Of a DNA stretch of 50,093 nt, positions 50,012-50,093 are shown piece by piece. The position numbers were made by a program, and so were the translations under genes. A model generated the notes under the pieces. That model ran no database searches. It saw only the letters and a list, made by a program, of their open reading frames with translations, and was not told the DNA's origin. How positions within the stretch are numbered: position 1 is the first letter of the stretch; every line of letters starts with the position of its first letter. Origin of the DNA: Stenotrophomonas sp. HITSZ_GD (GTDB taxonomy: Bacteria > Pseudomonadota > Gammaproteobacteria > Xanthomonadales > Xanthomonadaceae); assembly GCF_029543105.1 (NCBI RefSeq), contig NZ_JARQXB010000021.1:1-50093 (forward strand). The letters are read 5' to 3'.

Positions 50012-50093
50012 ATTTATCGGGCCTGCGGGGGCTGGGCCCTTTCGGGACCGTAGGCGACATGGATGTCGCCTACGAGCCCCCATGGATGGGTTC
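50012..50093 (-). repeat. 82-bp palindromic repeat, right copy
   Basis: The inverted counterpart of 17-98, ending exactly at the window edge and differing from it at about three bases (near 50016 and 50032-50033). It holds the same perfect hairpin with GTAGGCGACAT/ATGTCGCCTAC arms and a GGGCCC-rich part. It lies downstream of the HAD gene. The element probably continues beyond the window. Confidence 0.85.

Overview
The window is a stretch of high-GC (roughly 68-70 %) chromosome from a gammaproteobacterium of the Xanthomonadaceae/Lysobacteraceae group (Xanthomonas, Stenotrophomonas, Lysobacter, Luteimonas, Pseudoxanthomonas relatives). The family call rests on gene order and protein type: mrcA beside pilMNOPQ, two small hypotheticals between mrcA and gltA, a DUF1631 protein followed by a PilZ protein, a type B (zinc-free) L31, 6S RNA between zapA and the formyl-THF cyclo-ligase gene, and intergenic stem-loops headed by GTAG as described for Stenotrophomonas. 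Species cannot be told from this alone.

Layout. 1-499 is gene-free and rich in palindromic repeats. 500-8819 (minus) holds a DAACS-type symporter and a MoxR/Bat operon: moxR, DUF58, DUF4381, batA, a batB/batC fusion and batD. 8990-13919 (minus) is the type IV pilus operon pilMNOPQ. It is divergent from mrcA (PBP1A, plus), which is followed by two overlapping hypothetical genes ending at a terminator shared with gltA. 18068-30699 (minus) carries gltA, rpmE2, a nucleoside hydrolase, cutC, a Tat-exported glycosylasparaginase, glk, recG, ridA, spoT, rpoZ, gmk and a yicC-type ribonuclease. 30800-38063 (plus) carries rph, a VOC protein, rdgB, hemW, DUF1631, a PilZ protein and pepQ. pepP and a UPF0149 gene run back on the minus strand. 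40263-46347 (plus) carries a PAS-GGDEF-EAL protein, a ZapB-like coiled coil, zapA, 6S RNA, fau, an EVE protein, rpiA, a DUF192 lipoprotein and a SirB1-type protein. The right end has rubredoxin (minus), thiE and hemL (plus), azurin (minus) and a HAD hydrolase (plus).

The genes are almost all chromosomal housekeeping genes: nucleotide hygiene (rdgB, gmk, rph), stringent response (spoT, rpoZ), cofactors (hemW, hemL, thiE, fau), cell wall and division (mrcA, zapA), and type IV pilus assembly with nearby c-di-GMP proteins. No transposase, integrase, phage gene, CRISPR array, tRNA or rRNA was seen. The least ordinary material is intergenic: an 82-bp element in inverted copies at the two ends of the window and two other large inverted-repeat elements with nested hairpins. 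Also of note are the DUF1631-PilZ pair, a GGDEF/EAL protein with departures from consensus, a symporter with an altered NMDGT motif, a hairpin over the moxR start codon, and a possible glycoprotein-salvage cluster. I found no clearly new multi-gene system; the best candidates are set out in the findings.
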